From: Kribbella catacumbae DSM 19601
Lineage (GTDB): Bacteria > Actinomycetota > Actinomycetes > Propionibacteriales > Kribbellaceae
Direction: 5' to 3'
NCBI RefSeq assembly: GCF_000372465.1
Contig: NZ_AQUZ01000005.1
Location: 124,001 to 188,000 of the forward strand
DNA length: 64,000 nt
Shown here: positions 24,513-33,915 of the stretch, piece by piece
Position numbering within the stretch: position 1 is the stretch's first letter
How the letters are laid out: each line of letters begins with the position of its first letter
Program-made: the position numbers and the translations under genes
Notes under the pieces: generated by a model
Databases searched by the model: none
Seen by the model: the letters and a program-made list of their open reading frames with translations, nothing else
Told to the model about the DNA's origin: nothing

Positions 24513-27413
24513 GTGCAAGCGGGGGCGCTGGCCGGGTTGGCGGCGGTGTTTGTTCCCTCCGATCCACCACGCGACGGGCGCGTCGCCTTCTGGGATCCCT
24601 CAGGAGGCGACCTGCCGCTCGGAGTAGGTGAGCAGGCGTCGCTGGAGCTGGCAGTGAAGGACGGCGACGGCTTGGTCACCCGCGCGGTTCGCGTGATCGA
24701 GCTACCGATCGACCAGGCGGTGCCTGTCCTCGGCCGTGCCAGAACGCATCCCCAGGCACACCCCGCGGCAGCCTTCTGGGGAGCCGTCGCCCTGATCGGT
24801 CTCCAACTGGCCGCCCGCGGTCGTCTGCTCCCCGGCGTCTCCCCCGCAGGCCACGACTCCTGGCGGGTAGGCCCCCTGGACGCAGGCGACGTCGACCGCG
24901 TCCTACTACTAGCCGAAGCCATCCCATTCGAAGCAAGATGCCGCCCCCTCCCCTCCACTCACCCGGCAGGCGCCTCGCCTCCCCCGCCGGCCGCCTCTGG
25001 CCCACCGGGGGCCCTGGCGACACCCCACCCCTCCACTCACCCGGCTGGCGCCTTTGCTGCGGGTTCGCCGGAGGGGCAGGTGGAGTTGCGGGTGCCGGTT
25101 GGGGAGGAGCTGGTGCGCCAGTTCCTTGATGCGGTGGCGGATGGGATGCCTCGGTCGCCTGGTGCGGTGAAGGCTCATGGGACTGCTCTGTTCGCGGCGA
25201 AGGCGCCTCAGCAGGCTTCGCGTCTGCGGTCGTGGGCCGACGAAGTCTCCGCCGGTCTCGACACCGGCGTCCGGATCTCGCTCCGGATCGACTTGCCTGA
25301 ATCTCTCGGGTTCCGCGCCGTGGTGCAGTTGCACAGCCTGAAGGACCCCACACTCGTGCGCGACGCCTCCGACGTCTGGTCCGAGGACGTGAGCGGCTTC
25401 GGCCCGCGCGCTCGCATCGACGCCACGCTCGCGATCCGCCGCGCGGCACGCGTTTGGTTGCCCTTGGCCCGCTTGCTCGACTCCGCAGTACCGGATCGGC
25501 TGGAGCTGACAGACGAAGAGGTCGCCGGCCTGCTGGCCGGTGGGGCGCAGCGGTTGTCCGCCGCCGGCGTCGAGCTGCACTGGCCGCGGAGTCTCGGCCG
25601 CGAGCTGACTGCCCGCGCGGCGATCACCTCCGCCGACGGCCCACCATCGGACATGCCGAGCTTCTTCGGCGGCGACAACACCCTCGACTTCAGCTGGCAG
25701 GTTGCCCTCGGCAACGACCCGCTGACCGAGGCCGAGCTGGACCAGCTCGCCGAGGCGACCCGCCCGGTCGTCCGGCTCCGCGACCAATGGATGCTCGTCG
25801 ACCCCGAACTGGCTCGCAAGGCCCGCGAACGCATCCTCAAACCGGTCACCGCGATCGACGCCCTGAGCGCCGCCCTCACCGGCACCACTGAGGTCGACGG
25901 TCGGCAGATCGCCGTCACCCCGACCCGCTGGCTCGACGAGTTGCGCGCGAAGATCGCCGATCCCGAGCACTCACAAGAGCCGATCGAGCCACCGGCGCAG
26001 CTCCAAGCGACCCTCCGCGACTACCAGCTGCGCGGACTCCGCTGGCTCGTCCGGATGACCTCGCTCGGCCTCGGCGGCTGTCTCGCCGACGACATGGGTC
26101 TCGGCAAGACCATCACTCTCATCTCACTGCACCTGCACCGCCAGCTCGCCGACGACACCGCCGGCCCGACGCTCGTGGTCTGCCCCGCCTCGCTGCTCGG
26201 CAACTGGGAGCGCGAAGTCCAGCGATTCGCACCAGGCACCCCGGTACTGCGCTTCCATGGTTCCGGCCGCTCGCTCGAAGGCGCCGAGAGCGGGTTCGTG
26301 CTCACGACGTACGGGACTCTGCGTCGCGACGCCGCCAAACTGGCAGGGCACCGCTGGGCGCTGCTCGTCGCCGACGAGGCCCAGCACGTCAAGAACCCAA
26401 CCTCCGGTACGGCGAAGGCGCTGCGCACAGTGCCCGCTCTTGCCCGCGTCGCCCTCACCGGTACTCCGGTGGAGAACAACCTCTCCGAGCTCTGGGCGAT
26501 TCTCGACTGGACGACGCCCGGGCTGCTCGGCCGGTTGAGCACCTTCCGCAACCAATGGGCGACGCCGATCGAGGCGGACAAGGACGAGGAGGTCGCCGAG
26601 CGGCTCGCGAAGCTGGTCAAACCGTTCCTGCTCCGCCGCCGCAAGTCCGACCCTGGAATCGCACCCGAGCTCCCACCGAAGACGGAGACCGACCAGGCCG
26701 TCTCGCTGACCCGCGAGCAGGTCGTGCTCTACGAGGCGACCGTGCGGGAGCTGCTCGGCGCGGTGGCCGCGAGCGATCAGATGGCCCGACGCGGGTTGAT
26801 CGTGAAGCTGCTGACCGGGCTGAAGCAGATCTGCAACCACCCAGTGCAGTACCTGAAGGAGGCAGACGACGCCCGCCTCGCGGGCCGCTCCGGCAAGCTC
26901 GAACTGCTCGACGAACTACTCGCGACGATCATCGCCGAGGACGGCGCGGTGCTCGTCTTCACCCAGTACGTCGCGATGGCCCGCCTACTGGAGCGCCATC
27001 TCGCCGACCGCGGCATCGCCAGCCAACTCCTCCACGGCGGTACGCCGGTACGCAAACGCGAGGAACTGGTCGAGCGATTCCAGGCAGGCGAGGTGCCCGT
27101 GTTCCTGCTGTCGCTCAAGGCAGCCGGCACCGGGCTCAACCTCACCCGGGCCGATCACGTCGTGCACTACGACCGCTGGTGGAACCCCGCCGTCGAGGAC
27201 CAGGCGACCGACCGGGCGTACCGGATCGGTCAGACGAGGCCGGTGCAGGTGCACCGATTGATTGCCGAGGGAACCATCGAGGCCCGGATCGCCGCGATGC
27301 TGCAGAGCAAGCGCGCGCTCGCGGACGCAGTACTGACAGCTGGAGAGGCCGCCCTGACTGAATTGACCGACACCGAACTGGCCGACCTGGTGGAACTGCG
27401 AGGTGCCCGATGA
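24513..27413 (+). CDS. SNF2-family DNA-dependent ATPase (DEAD/H helicase-like)
   Basis: Large Swi2/Snf2-type ATPase. An N-terminal domain of about 500 residues has the bacterial SNF2_assoc character, then the motor: Walker A LADDMGLGKTITL, DEAQ box LLVADEAQHVKNP, ALTGTPVENNLSELW, and motifs V-VI in GTGLNLTRADHVVHYDRWWN and DRAYRIGQTRPVQVHRLIAEG. The start is uncertain. The frame is open from 24396 inside a tandem repeat; I use GTG 24513, where family-like sequence begins (966 residues). Residues about 146-187 are a Pro/Ala-rich insert built from a repeated 26-bp sequence. Its stop overlaps the SWIM gene start (ATGA), the usual bacterial pairing. Likely role is remodelling DNA-protein complexes in repair or transcription. 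Confidence 0.9.
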   Translation: MQAGALAGLAAVFVPSDPPRDGRVAFWDPSGGDLPLGVGEQASLELAVKDGDGLVTRAVRVIELPIDQAVPVLGRARTHPQAHPAAAFWGAVALIGLQLAARGRLLPGVSPAGHDSWRVGPLDAGDVDRVLLLAEAIPFEARCRPLPSTHPAGASPPPPAASGPPGALATPHPSTHPAGAFAAGSPEGQVELRVPVGEELVRQFLDAVADGMPRSPGAVKAHGTALFAAKAPQQASRLRSWADEVSAGLDTGVRISLRIDLPESLGFRAVVQLHSLKDPTLVRDASDVWSEDVSGFGPRARIDATLAIRRAARVWLPLARLLDSAVPDRLELTDEEVAGLLAGGAQRLSAAGVELHWPRSLGRELTARAAITSADGPPSDMPSFFGGDNTLDFSWQVALGNDPLTEAELDQLAEATRPVVRLRDQWMLVDPELARKARERILKPVTAIDALSAALTGTTEVDGRQIAVTPTRWLDELRAKIADPEHSQEPIEPPAQLQATLRDYQLRGLRWLVRMTSLGLGGCLADDMGLGKTITLISLHLHRQLADDTAGPTLVVCPASLLGNWEREVQRFAPGTPVLRFHGSGRSLEGAESGFVLTTYGTLRRDAAKLAGHRWALLVADEAQHVKNPTSGTAKALRTVPALARVALTGTPVENNLSELWAILDWTTPGLLGRLSTFRNQWATPIEADKDEEVAERLAKLVKPFLLRRRKSDPGIAPELPPKTETDQAVSLTREQVVLYEATVRELLGAVAASDQMARRGLIVKLLTGLKQICNHPVQYLKEADDARLAGRSGKLELLDELLATIIAEDGAVLVFTQYVAMARLLERHLADRGIASQLLHGGTPVRKREELVERFQAGEVPVFLLSLKAAGTGLNLTRADHVVHYDRWWNPAVEDQATDRAYRIGQTRPVQVHRLIAEGTIEARIAAMLQSKRALADAVLTAGEAALTELTDTELADLVELRGAR

Positions 27414-28624
27414 GCGGCGAACAGGCTCGTGGATTCCCGGCCTTCCCGGCGCAGGGTGGACGCCGCAGTACGAGCGGGAAGTCGTGGTGGGCACGCGCCT
27501 GGGTGCAGGCGTTGGAGGACACCTCGCTCGACAACGACCAGCTGCGCAAAGGCCGCCGTACTGCGAACTCCAGGCAGGTCGGCACGATCACCATCAGCCC
27601 TGGGCGGCTCGCCGCCACCGTGTATGCGCCCGACGACGTCTACGAAGCGGCCGTGCAGATCGACCGGCTCGACGATGACGAGTGGGGTCGCTTCCTCGAC
27701 CAGGTAGCTGCCCGCGCGGGTCACATCGCGGCCTTGCTCGACGGCGAGATGCCCCACGACCTGGTCGAGGCTGCCGCCGATGCGGGCGTCCCGCTGCTGC
27801 CAGGAATCGGCGACCTCGACCCGTCCTGTACGTGCGACGGCTGGGAACTGCCCTGCCAGCACGCCGCCGGTCTCACCTACCAAGTCGGCTGGCTCCTCGA
27901 CGAAGACCCCTTCGTTCTGCTGCTGCTCCGCGGGCGCTCGCGGGAAACCCTCCTGGAGGATCTGCAGCGCCGATCGTCAACCACCGAGGACGTAGCCGAA
28001 GTACTGGAAGGCGTTCCGGCATCCGCCGCGACTGGAGCTGCCGGCGATCTCCCGGAGCTGCCCACTCTCCCACCCAAGATCGCCATCGACGACCTGGTCG
28101 TCAGCGGCACGCAACCTCTACCGGAGCTAGAGCCGACGACTCTGCCGTTGCTGGTGCTCGATGCCGCCAGGCGAGCGCGCGCACAGCTCAACGCGTTGCT
28201 ATCGGGCGACGCGGACCCATGGGTGCTCGACGAATGGCAGGACAGCGTCCGGCTAGCTGCCGACTACCCCGTACTGCGCGACCGGGTGGCCGCGGCTTGG
28301 GACCGACCCGCCGCACTCGCCCTCGGAGTGCAGGCTTGGTCGTACGGCGGTGCGCCGGGCCTCGACGTGCTGGAAAGCCAGTGGACTCCCGATCCAGGAG
28401 AGCTTGCTCGCGCCCGCACCGAGTTGCTCGCAGCGGCTGACGGCGACCTCGATCTCTCGGTCGACAACAACCGCATCACCACCACCGGAAGCGTCCGCTG
28501 CCAAACCCGCCTCGACCGCACCGGCCGCTGGCACCCGTACCGCCTGGTCGACGACGAGTGGCACCCAGCAGGCCCACCCGACCGCGACCCCACAGCCGCC
28601 CTCGCAACACCGGACAACTGGTAA
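27410..28624 (+). CDS. SWIM zinc-finger protein, partner of the SNF2 ATPase
   Basis: Protein of 404 residues with a SWIM zinc finger, CxCx6CxH, seen as SCTCDGWELPCQHA near residues 139-152. The N-terminal part has the conserved ARAWVQALEDTSLDNDQLRKGRRTANSRQ pattern of this family (in parts), read as a nucleic-acid or protein-binding surface. The C-terminal half contains the WHPYRLVDDEWHPAGPPD ending. SWIM fingers occur next to SNF2 ATPases in many bacteria, and here the start codon overlaps the SNF2 stop. No biochemical role is established to my knowledge. The ATG start is fixed by the ATGA overlap. Confidence 0.88.
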   Translation: MSGEQARGFPAFPAQGGRRSTSGKSWWARAWVQALEDTSLDNDQLRKGRRTANSRQVGTITISPGRLAATVYAPDDVYEAAVQIDRLDDDEWGRFLDQVAARAGHIAALLDGEMPHDLVEAAADAGVPLLPGIGDLDPSCTCDGWELPCQHAAGLTYQVGWLLDEDPFVLLLLRGRSRETLLEDLQRRSSTTEDVAEVLEGVPASAATGAAGDLPELPTLPPKIAIDDLVVSGTQPLPELEPTTLPLLVLDAARRARAQLNALLSGDADPWVLDEWQDSVRLAADYPVLRDRVAAAWDRPAALALGVQAWSYGGAPGLDVLESQWTPDPGELARARTELLAAADGDLDLSVDNNRITTTGSVRCQTRLDRTGRWHPYRLVDDEWHPAGPPDRDPTAALATPDNW

Positions 28625-28690
28625 ATCAGCTGCGGCCGGTGGGCTCGCCTGGCTAGAGTGCCCAGCAGATCAGGGAAGGGAGATGAGTTG

Positions 28691-28756
28691 ATGACCGCGA
28701 TCGCGGCTGCTGCCGTGGGCAGCGCCCTGCACCGATTCGGTCACTCCCATCTCTGA
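28691..28756 (+). CDS. Small ORF upstream of a GNAT gene, possible leader peptide
   Basis: A 21-codon frame starting ATG with AAGGGAG 11 nt upstream, ending 13 bp before the TTG start of the acetyltransferase gene. It encodes MTAIAAAAVGSALHRFGHSH plus Leu, with three His in the last seven residues. Because it has its own ribosome binding site and ends so close to the next gene, it may control translation of that gene. It may equally be chance. A two-codon frame ATGAGTTGA lies just before it. Confidence 0.3.
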   Translation: MTAIAAAAVGSALHRFGHSHL

Positions 28757-28769
28757 AAGGTACTTCCCG

Positions 28770-29273
28770 TTGTCTTCTTCCTGGATCACTCGTGCGGAGA
28801 CCGCTGCCGACGTGGCGGCCATCCGCGAGGTCAATCTGCAGGCGTTCGGCAAGACGTACGAACCGAATCTCGTCGAGGCATTGCGCGCCGATCCGAGTGC
28901 CTGGCTGCCTGGGCTCTCGATCGTGGCCACCACCGGTGACGGCGAGGTGGTCGGTCACGTGCTCCTCAGCCGATGCCACATCGGCGAGACTCCGGTCTTG
29001 TCGCTCGGGCCGGTCGCTGTCTTGCCGGCGTACCAAGGACGGGGTGTCGGCAGCGCCGTCATCCGGGCCGGGTTGGCGGAGGCCCGTACGCAGGGTGAGC
29101 AGCTGGTCATCCTGCTGGGGCATCTCGACTACTACCCGCGCTTCGGATTCCGGCCGGCGGCGGACTTCGGCATCGACGGACCGATCAGCGGTCCGCACCT
29201 GATGGTCCTCCCGCTCGACGACCAGCCCGTGCCGGCGGGCACCATCAGTTATCCGGTCACCTGGGATCTGTGA
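28770..29273 (+). CDS. GNAT N-acetyltransferase (YhbS-like)
   Basis: Acetyl-CoA-dependent N-acetyltransferase, 167 residues. The acetyl-CoA-binding motif A is VAVLPAYQGRGVGSAVIRAG (R/Q-x-x-G-x-G/A), followed by ILLGHLDYYPRFGFRPAADFGI, typical of the YhbS branch. The start is most likely TTG at 28770 (leading SSSWITRAETAADVAAIREV), with GAAAGG 9 nt upstream; no ATG or GTG precedes the domain in this frame. Acceptor substrate unknown. A 21-codon ORF lies directly upstream. Confidence 0.85.
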   Translation: MSSSWITRAETAADVAAIREVNLQAFGKTYEPNLVEALRADPSAWLPGLSIVATTGDGEVVGHVLLSRCHIGETPVLSLGPVAVLPAYQGRGVGSAVIRAGLAEARTQGEQLVILLGHLDYYPRFGFRPAADFGIDGPISGPHLMVLPLDDQPVPAGTISYPVTWDL

Positions 29274-29324
29274 CTGGCGGTAAAAGGTTTCAGCAAACTC
29301 GCCGAATCACTTGCGCGAGGGCCT

Positions 29325-29332
29325 TGTATACA
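29325..29332. promoter_or_regulatory. Candidate GntR operator TGTATACA
   Basis: The perfect palindrome TGTATACA, within TTGTATACAT, lies 40 bp before the first gene of the peptide-importer operon. FadR-type GntR regulators of the FCD group commonly bind TNGTNNNACNA or TTGTATACAA-like sites, and such a regulator ends this gene cluster (36729-37400). The surrounding stretch is AT-rich for this genome and is the likely promoter. Confidence 0.5.
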
Positions 29333-29371
29333 TGAAACAGTCGACGGGACCACTCCTACCAGGAGGACGAA

Positions 29372-31102
29372 ATGCCCCGTCGAACTCCGCCGTTGCTAAA
29401 CCGCTCCAGCTGGCTGCCCCGCCGCCTCGATGACGCGCTGCGAACGCCACTCCGCCACGCCTCACGCTCAGTACGCAGTACCGGAGCCGTGGTCGGGGTG
29501 GTGGCGCTCGCGATCATCGGCGCGGCCTGTTCGCCGGTCGAGCCGGCCGGCGAACAGTCGGGTGAGCAGCCCTCCTCGGGGCAGGATGTCTTCGGCGACG
29601 CCGCCGATCCGGCGGCGGTGAAGAACGGCGGCACCCTGACCGTCGCGCTGTCGGCCGACCCGGACAAGCTCGACCCGACCCTGTCGCGCAGCCTGTACTC
29701 GCGCTACGTGTTCCACACCATGTGCGAGAAGCTCTACGACCTCGGACCGGACGCCAAGATCAAGCCGCAACTGGCGACCGCGCTGCCGGACATCTCCCCC
29801 GACGGTCTCAGCCTCACCATCCCGCTGCGCGAAGGGGTGAAGTTCGCCGACGGCGGCACGCTCGACTCGGCCGCGGTGAAGGTGTCCATCAACCGCGGCC
29901 TGACGCTGGCCGGTTCCGGTCGCAAGAGCGAACTCGGTCCGATCAGCTCGATCGAGACGCCCGACCCGAAGACCGTCGTGATCAAGCTGTCCAAGCCGTT
30001 CGCCCCGCTCACCGCGGCCCTCGCCGACCGGGCCGGCATGATCCTCAGCCCCGCCGCCGTCGAGAAGCTCGGCGCCAACTTCTCCACCGCGCCGGTCTGC
30101 GCCGGACCGTTCAAGTTCGCCAACCGGGTCGCGCAGAACTCCATCAAGGTGGTCAAGGATCCCCTGTACTACGACGCCGCGAAGGTGCACCTGGACGCGA
30201 TCGAGTACCGGATCATCACCGACTCCAGCATCCGTTCGGCCAACCTCCGCTCGGGTGACGCCCAGGTCGCCGACTCGCTGTCCTCCCAGGACGCGCCGAC
30301 GCTCCAGAAGGACAGCAGCCTGACCGTGCTGCAGTCCCAGTCGCTCGGGTATCAGGGGCTGACGATCAACATCGGCAACGCGAGCGGGATCGGCAACCCG
30401 ACCAAGCAGCTCGACACCCCGATCGCCAAGGACGCCCGGATCCGGCAGGCGCTGGAGGCGTCGATCGACCGCGAGGCGCTGGTCAAGTCGATCTTCAACG
30501 GACTGAACACGGTCGCCTGCTCGCCGATCTCACCGAAGAGCGAGTTCAGCTCGGACGCCGCGCAGGCCTGTCCGGCGCACGATCCGGCGAAGGCGAAGGA
30601 GCTGCTCGGCCAGGCGGGTGTCAGTACGCCGTACAAGGTCACGATGATCACCTCGAACAATCCCGATAGCCTGCGGCTGGCTCAGGCGTTGCAGGCGATG
30701 GTGAAGGAGGGCGGGTTCGAGCTGATCATCAAGCCGGTCGAGTACGCGTCGCTGCTGGACCAGCAGGACCGTGGGGATTTCGAGCTGCTCCAGCTGGGCT
30801 GGTCGGGCCGGGTCGACCCGGACGCGAACATCTTCAACTTCGTCGGCTCCGAGGGCAGCCAGAACGTTGCCGGGTACAACAGTCCGGAGGTCGACAAGCT
30901 GCTGACCGACGCGCGGCAGTCGAAGGACAAGGCGCAGCGCGTGCAGCTCTACGGCCAGGTGGTGGCCAAGCTGCAGCAGGACGACCCGCTGATCTACCTG
31001 TACCGGCAGCGCAACCTGACCGGCGTGACGAAGAAGGTGCTCGGCGTCCAGACCTACCCGGACGGAGTCATCCGGACCGCGTTCGCGGGCTACGCGAAGT
31101 GA
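29372..31102 (+). CDS. Peptide ABC importer, substrate-binding lipoprotein
   Basis: Extracytoplasmic binding protein of the family 5 (DppA/OppA) type, 576 residues. The N-terminus is long and basic (about 38 residues), then a hydrophobic stretch VVGVVALAIIGAAC whose Cys52 fits a lipobox, so it should be processed and lipidated. The mature protein starts with an acidic Ser/Gly/Glu linker, then GGTLTVALSADPDKLDPTLS, the usual opening of the family, and DPDANIFNFVGSEG near the C-terminus. The ATG has AGGAGG five nt upstream. First gene of a six-gene operon. The ligand is presumably a short peptide; the downstream gamma-glutamyltransferase suggests gamma-glutamyl compounds. Confidence 0.92.
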   Translation: MPRRTPPLLNRSSWLPRRLDDALRTPLRHASRSVRSTGAVVGVVALAIIGAACSPVEPAGEQSGEQPSSGQDVFGDAADPAAVKNGGTLTVALSADPDKLDPTLSRSLYSRYVFHTMCEKLYDLGPDAKIKPQLATALPDISPDGLSLTIPLREGVKFADGGTLDSAAVKVSINRGLTLAGSGRKSELGPISSIETPDPKTVVIKLSKPFAPLTAALADRAGMILSPAAVEKLGANFSTAPVCAGPFKFANRVAQNSIKVVKDPLYYDAAKVHLDAIEYRIITDSSIRSANLRSGDAQVADSLSSQDAPTLQKDSSLTVLQSQSLGYQGLTINIGNASGIGNPTKQLDTPIAKDARIRQALEASIDREALVKSIFNGLNTVACSPISPKSEFSSDAAQACPAHDPAKAKELLGQAGVSTPYKVTMITSNNPDSLRLAQALQAMVKEGGFELIIKPVEYASLLDQQDRGDFELLQLGWSGRVDPDANIFNFVGSEGSQNVAGYNSPEVDKLLTDARQSKDKAQRVQLYGQVVAKLQQDDPLIYLYRQRNLTGVTKKVLGVQTYPDGVIRTAFAGYAK

Positions 31103-31121
31103 GTAGCCAAGGACTGCCGGC

Positions 31122-32075
31122 ATGAAGCGCTATCTGCTCGGCCGGCTCTGGCAGTCGCTCGTCACCTTGCTGTTGGCAACGATCGTCGTGTTCCTCGGCG
31201 TCCGCGCGCTGCCCGGCGATCCGGCGCTCGCGCTCGCCGGGGAGGACCGCGATCCGGAGTCCTTGCGCGCGATCCGCGAGCAGTACGGGCTCGACGACTC
31301 GCTGCTCGTGCAGTTCTGGCAGTTCGTCAGCCACGCCGCCCGGGGTGATCTGGGCAGCTCGATCCGGACCGGAGAGAGCGTTGTCTCCATGCTCTCGAGC
31401 GCGCTCCCGGTCACGATCGAGCTGTCCGCGCTGGCGATCCTCGTCGCCGCCGTCCTCGGTGTCGGCGCCGGCGTGATCGCCGCCGTACGGCGAGGGCGCC
31501 CGGCCGAGTGGGCCGCCAATGCCCTTGCCCTGTTGGGGTTGTCGGTGCCCAACTTCTGGCTCGGCCTGATGGCGATCCTCTATCTCTCGGTCGCCCTCGG
31601 CCTGTTCCCGGCCTCAGGGTTCGTGCCGTTCTTCAGCGACCCGATCGGCAATCTCCACCACTTGGTGCTCCCGGCACTCATCCTCGGTACCGGCCTGGCC
31701 GCGGTGATCATGCGCCAGACCCGCTCCTCGATGCTGGACGCGCTCTCTGCCGACTACATCCGCACCGCCGAGGCGAAAGGCCTGCCGCCGCGCGCGGTGA
31801 TCGGCCGGCACGCGCTGCGCAACAGCCTGATCGTCGTCATCACGATCGTCGGCCTGCAACTCGGCGCGCTGATCTCCGGTGCCGTCGTGACCGAGCGGAT
31901 CTTCGCCTTGCCCGGCTTCGGCAAACTTACCGTCGACGCCGTTTTCCAGCGCGACTACCCCGTGATCCAGGCCGTCGTGCTGGTCACCGCGACGGCGTAC
32001 ATCGTGATCAACCTGCTCGTCGACCTGCTGTACTCCGTGATCGATCCGCGCATCCGCGTACGAGGTGAGGCGTGA
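31122..32075 (+). CDS. Peptide ABC importer permease (DppB type)
   Basis: First permease of the importer, 317 residues and about six helices. The N-terminal YLLGRLWQSLVTLLLATIVV and the DPALALAGEDRDPESLRAIR loop are typical of DppB/OppB. The EAA motif that contacts the ATPase is YIRTAEAKGLPPRAVIGRHA. It follows the binding-protein gene after 19 bp, and its stop overlaps the start of the next permease. It acts in the cytoplasmic membrane with the 32075 permease. Confidence 0.93.
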   Translation: MKRYLLGRLWQSLVTLLLATIVVFLGVRALPGDPALALAGEDRDPESLRAIREQYGLDDSLLVQFWQFVSHAARGDLGSSIRTGESVVSMLSSALPVTIELSALAILVAAVLGVGAGVIAAVRRGRPAEWAANALALLGLSVPNFWLGLMAILYLSVALGLFPASGFVPFFSDPIGNLHHLVLPALILGTGLAAVIMRQTRSSMLDALSADYIRTAEAKGLPPRAVIGRHALRNSLIVVITIVGLQLGALISGAVVTERIFALPGFGKLTVDAVFQRDYPVIQAVVLVTATAYIVINLLVDLLYSVIDPRIRVRGEA

Positions 32076-32959
32076 TGGCTGTCGCCGATCTCAGCACCAT
32101 CCCGTCTGCCCCGGTGACGTCCCGCGGCCGCAAGGTGGTCCGCCGGATGCTCCGCAATCCGCTGGCGATCGCGGGAATCGTCGTCCTCGCCATCGCCACC
32201 GCGGCGGCCGTCTTCGCGCCGTGGTTGTCGCCACACGAACCGACCCTGACCCACCTGGATCGGGCCTTCGCACCGCCCGGTACTGCGGGCCATGTGCTCG
32301 GCAGCGATGACCTTGGCCGGGACGTGCTGTCCCGGATAATGTTCGGCTTGCGCGCATCCCTCCACGTCGGGCTGCTCGCGGTCGCGACGTCGCTCGTGGT
32401 CGGCGTACCGCTCGGGCTGATGGCGGGCTACTTCCGCGCCATCGACGCGCTGATCTCGCGCTTCACCGATCTCGTGCTCGCGTTCCCGTTCCTGATCCTT
32501 GCGGTCGGCCTGGCCGCCATCCGCGGCGCGAGCCTGGGCAACGCGGCGATCGCGATCGGCATCGCGCAGATCCCCGGCGTGATCCGGATCGTCCGGTCGG
32601 AGACGCTGCGGCTGAAGTCACTCGACTTCGTCGCCGCCGCGATCGTCGACGGCGCGGGCGACGCCTGGGTGCTCGGCCGGCATATCCTGCCGAACGCCGC
32701 CTCGGTCATCATCGTGCAGGCCACGGTGGCGATCCCCGCGGCGATCCTGGGTGAGGCCGTGCTGTCGTTCCTCGGTCTCGGCATCCAGCCGCCGGCACCG
32801 AGCCTGGGCACGATGTTGTCGGATGCGCAGCAGTTCGCATCGCGCGCACCATGGGCCGCAGTGATGCCCGGTGTCGCGATCATGCTGCTGACGCTGGCGT
32901 TCAACATCGTCGGCGACAGCCTCCGCGACGCACTCGACCCGAAGGCGAGCCGCCGATGA
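32075..32959 (+). CDS. Peptide ABC importer permease (DppC type)
   Basis: Second permease, 294 residues and about six helices. The N-terminal cytoplasmic tail (SRGRKVVRRMLRNPLAIAGI) is the OppC_N feature, followed by HVLGSDDLGRDVLSRIMFGL, the DppC signature, and the EAA loop LDFVAAAIVDGAGDAWVLGR. I use ATG 32075, which shares one base with the previous stop; a GTG one codon earlier would also work. The downstream ATPase overlaps by four bases. Confidence 0.93.
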   Translation: MAVADLSTIPSAPVTSRGRKVVRRMLRNPLAIAGIVVLAIATAAAVFAPWLSPHEPTLTHLDRAFAPPGTAGHVLGSDDLGRDVLSRIMFGLRASLHVGLLAVATSLVVGVPLGLMAGYFRAIDALISRFTDLVLAFPFLILAVGLAAIRGASLGNAAIAIGIAQIPGVIRIVRSETLRLKSLDFVAAAIVDGAGDAWVLGRHILPNAASVIIVQATVAIPAAILGEAVLSFLGLGIQPPAPSLGTMLSDAQQFASRAPWAAVMPGVAIMLLTLAFNIVGDSLRDALDPKASRR

Positions 32960-33915
32960 CTGGCTCAGTACTCGAAGTCAAAGACCTGTCCGTCACCTTC
33001 CGGACCGAGGACGGCCCACTGTCGGCCGTCGATCGGGTCAGCCTGCAGGTCACCGATGGCGAAGTACTGGCCATCGTCGGCGAGTCCGGCTGCGGCAAGA
33101 GCGTGACCGCGATGAGCCTGGCCGGTCTGCTCCCCCGCACCGCGACCGTCGAAGGCTCGGTGATGCTGGACGGCGTCGAACTGATCGGCGCGGACAAGCG
33201 GACGCTCCGCTCGATCCGCGGCCGCGAGGTGGCCTACATCTTCCAGGAGCCGATGACCTCGCTGAACCCCGTCTTCACCGTCGGCTACCAGATCAGCGAA
33301 GTACTGCGCGTCCACAACGGCCTGTCCCGGCAAGCTGCCCGCAAGCGCGCCGTCGAACTGCTCAAGCTGGTCGGCATCCCGTCGGCAGAGCGCCGGGTCG
33401 GCGACTACCCGCATCAACTCTCCGGCGGGATGCGACAGCGCGTGATGATCGCGATGGCCGTGGCCTGCGACCCCAAGGTGCTCATCGCCGACGAGCCGAC
33501 CACTGCGCTCGACGTGACGATCCAGGCCGGCATCCTCGACGTACTGCGAGCGCTGCGCGAGCGGCTCGGCACCAGCGTCGTACTGATCACCCACGACCTC
33601 GGTGTGGTCGCCGACCTCGCGGACCGAGTAGCAGTCATGTACGCCGGACGCGTGGTCGAGACAGCCGAAGTCCACGAGCTGTTCGCCAGGCCTCAACACC
33701 CCTACACAGCAGGACTCCTGGGTGCCTCGCCATCAGCAGGCCGTCATGCCGGGACTCACCGGCTCAACGAGATCCCCGGTCTCGTGCCGGTCCTGGCCCA
33801 GCAGCCAGACGCCTGCACCTTCGCCGACCGCTGCCCTCGAGCAATCGACATCTGTACGACGAAACAGCCCGTCCTCGCCGCCGGTGTCGCGTGCTGGAAC
33901 CCGGAGGGCCGATGA
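32956..33915 (+). CDS. Peptide ABC importer ATPase (DppD type)
   Basis: ATP-hydrolysing subunit, 319 residues. Walker [11 protein letters not shown], signature [20 protein letters not shown], Walker [16 protein letters not shown] and switch His in [10 protein letters not shown] are all intact. The C-terminal oligopeptide domain has the four-Cys-type region ([20 protein letters not shown], then a later Cys) that in DppD-like proteins binds an iron-sulfur cluster. ATGA overlaps mark both ends, so stoichiometry with its neighbours is translationally coupled. Confidence 0.94.
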   Translation: MTGSVLEVKDLSVTFRTEDGPLSAVDRVSLQVTDGEVLAIVGESGCGKSVTAMSLAGLLPRTATVEGSVMLDGVELIGADKRTLRSIRGREVAYIFQEPMTSLNPVFTVGYQISEVLRVHNGLSRQAARKRAVELLKLVGIPSAERRVGDYPHQLSGGMRQRVMIAMAVACDPKVLIADEPTTALDVTIQAGILDVLRALRERLGTSVVLITHDLGVVADLADRVAVMYAGRVVETAEVHELFARPQHPYTAGLLGASPSAGRHAGTHRLNEIPGLVPVLAQQPDACTFADRCPRAIDICTTKQPVLAAGVACWNPEGR

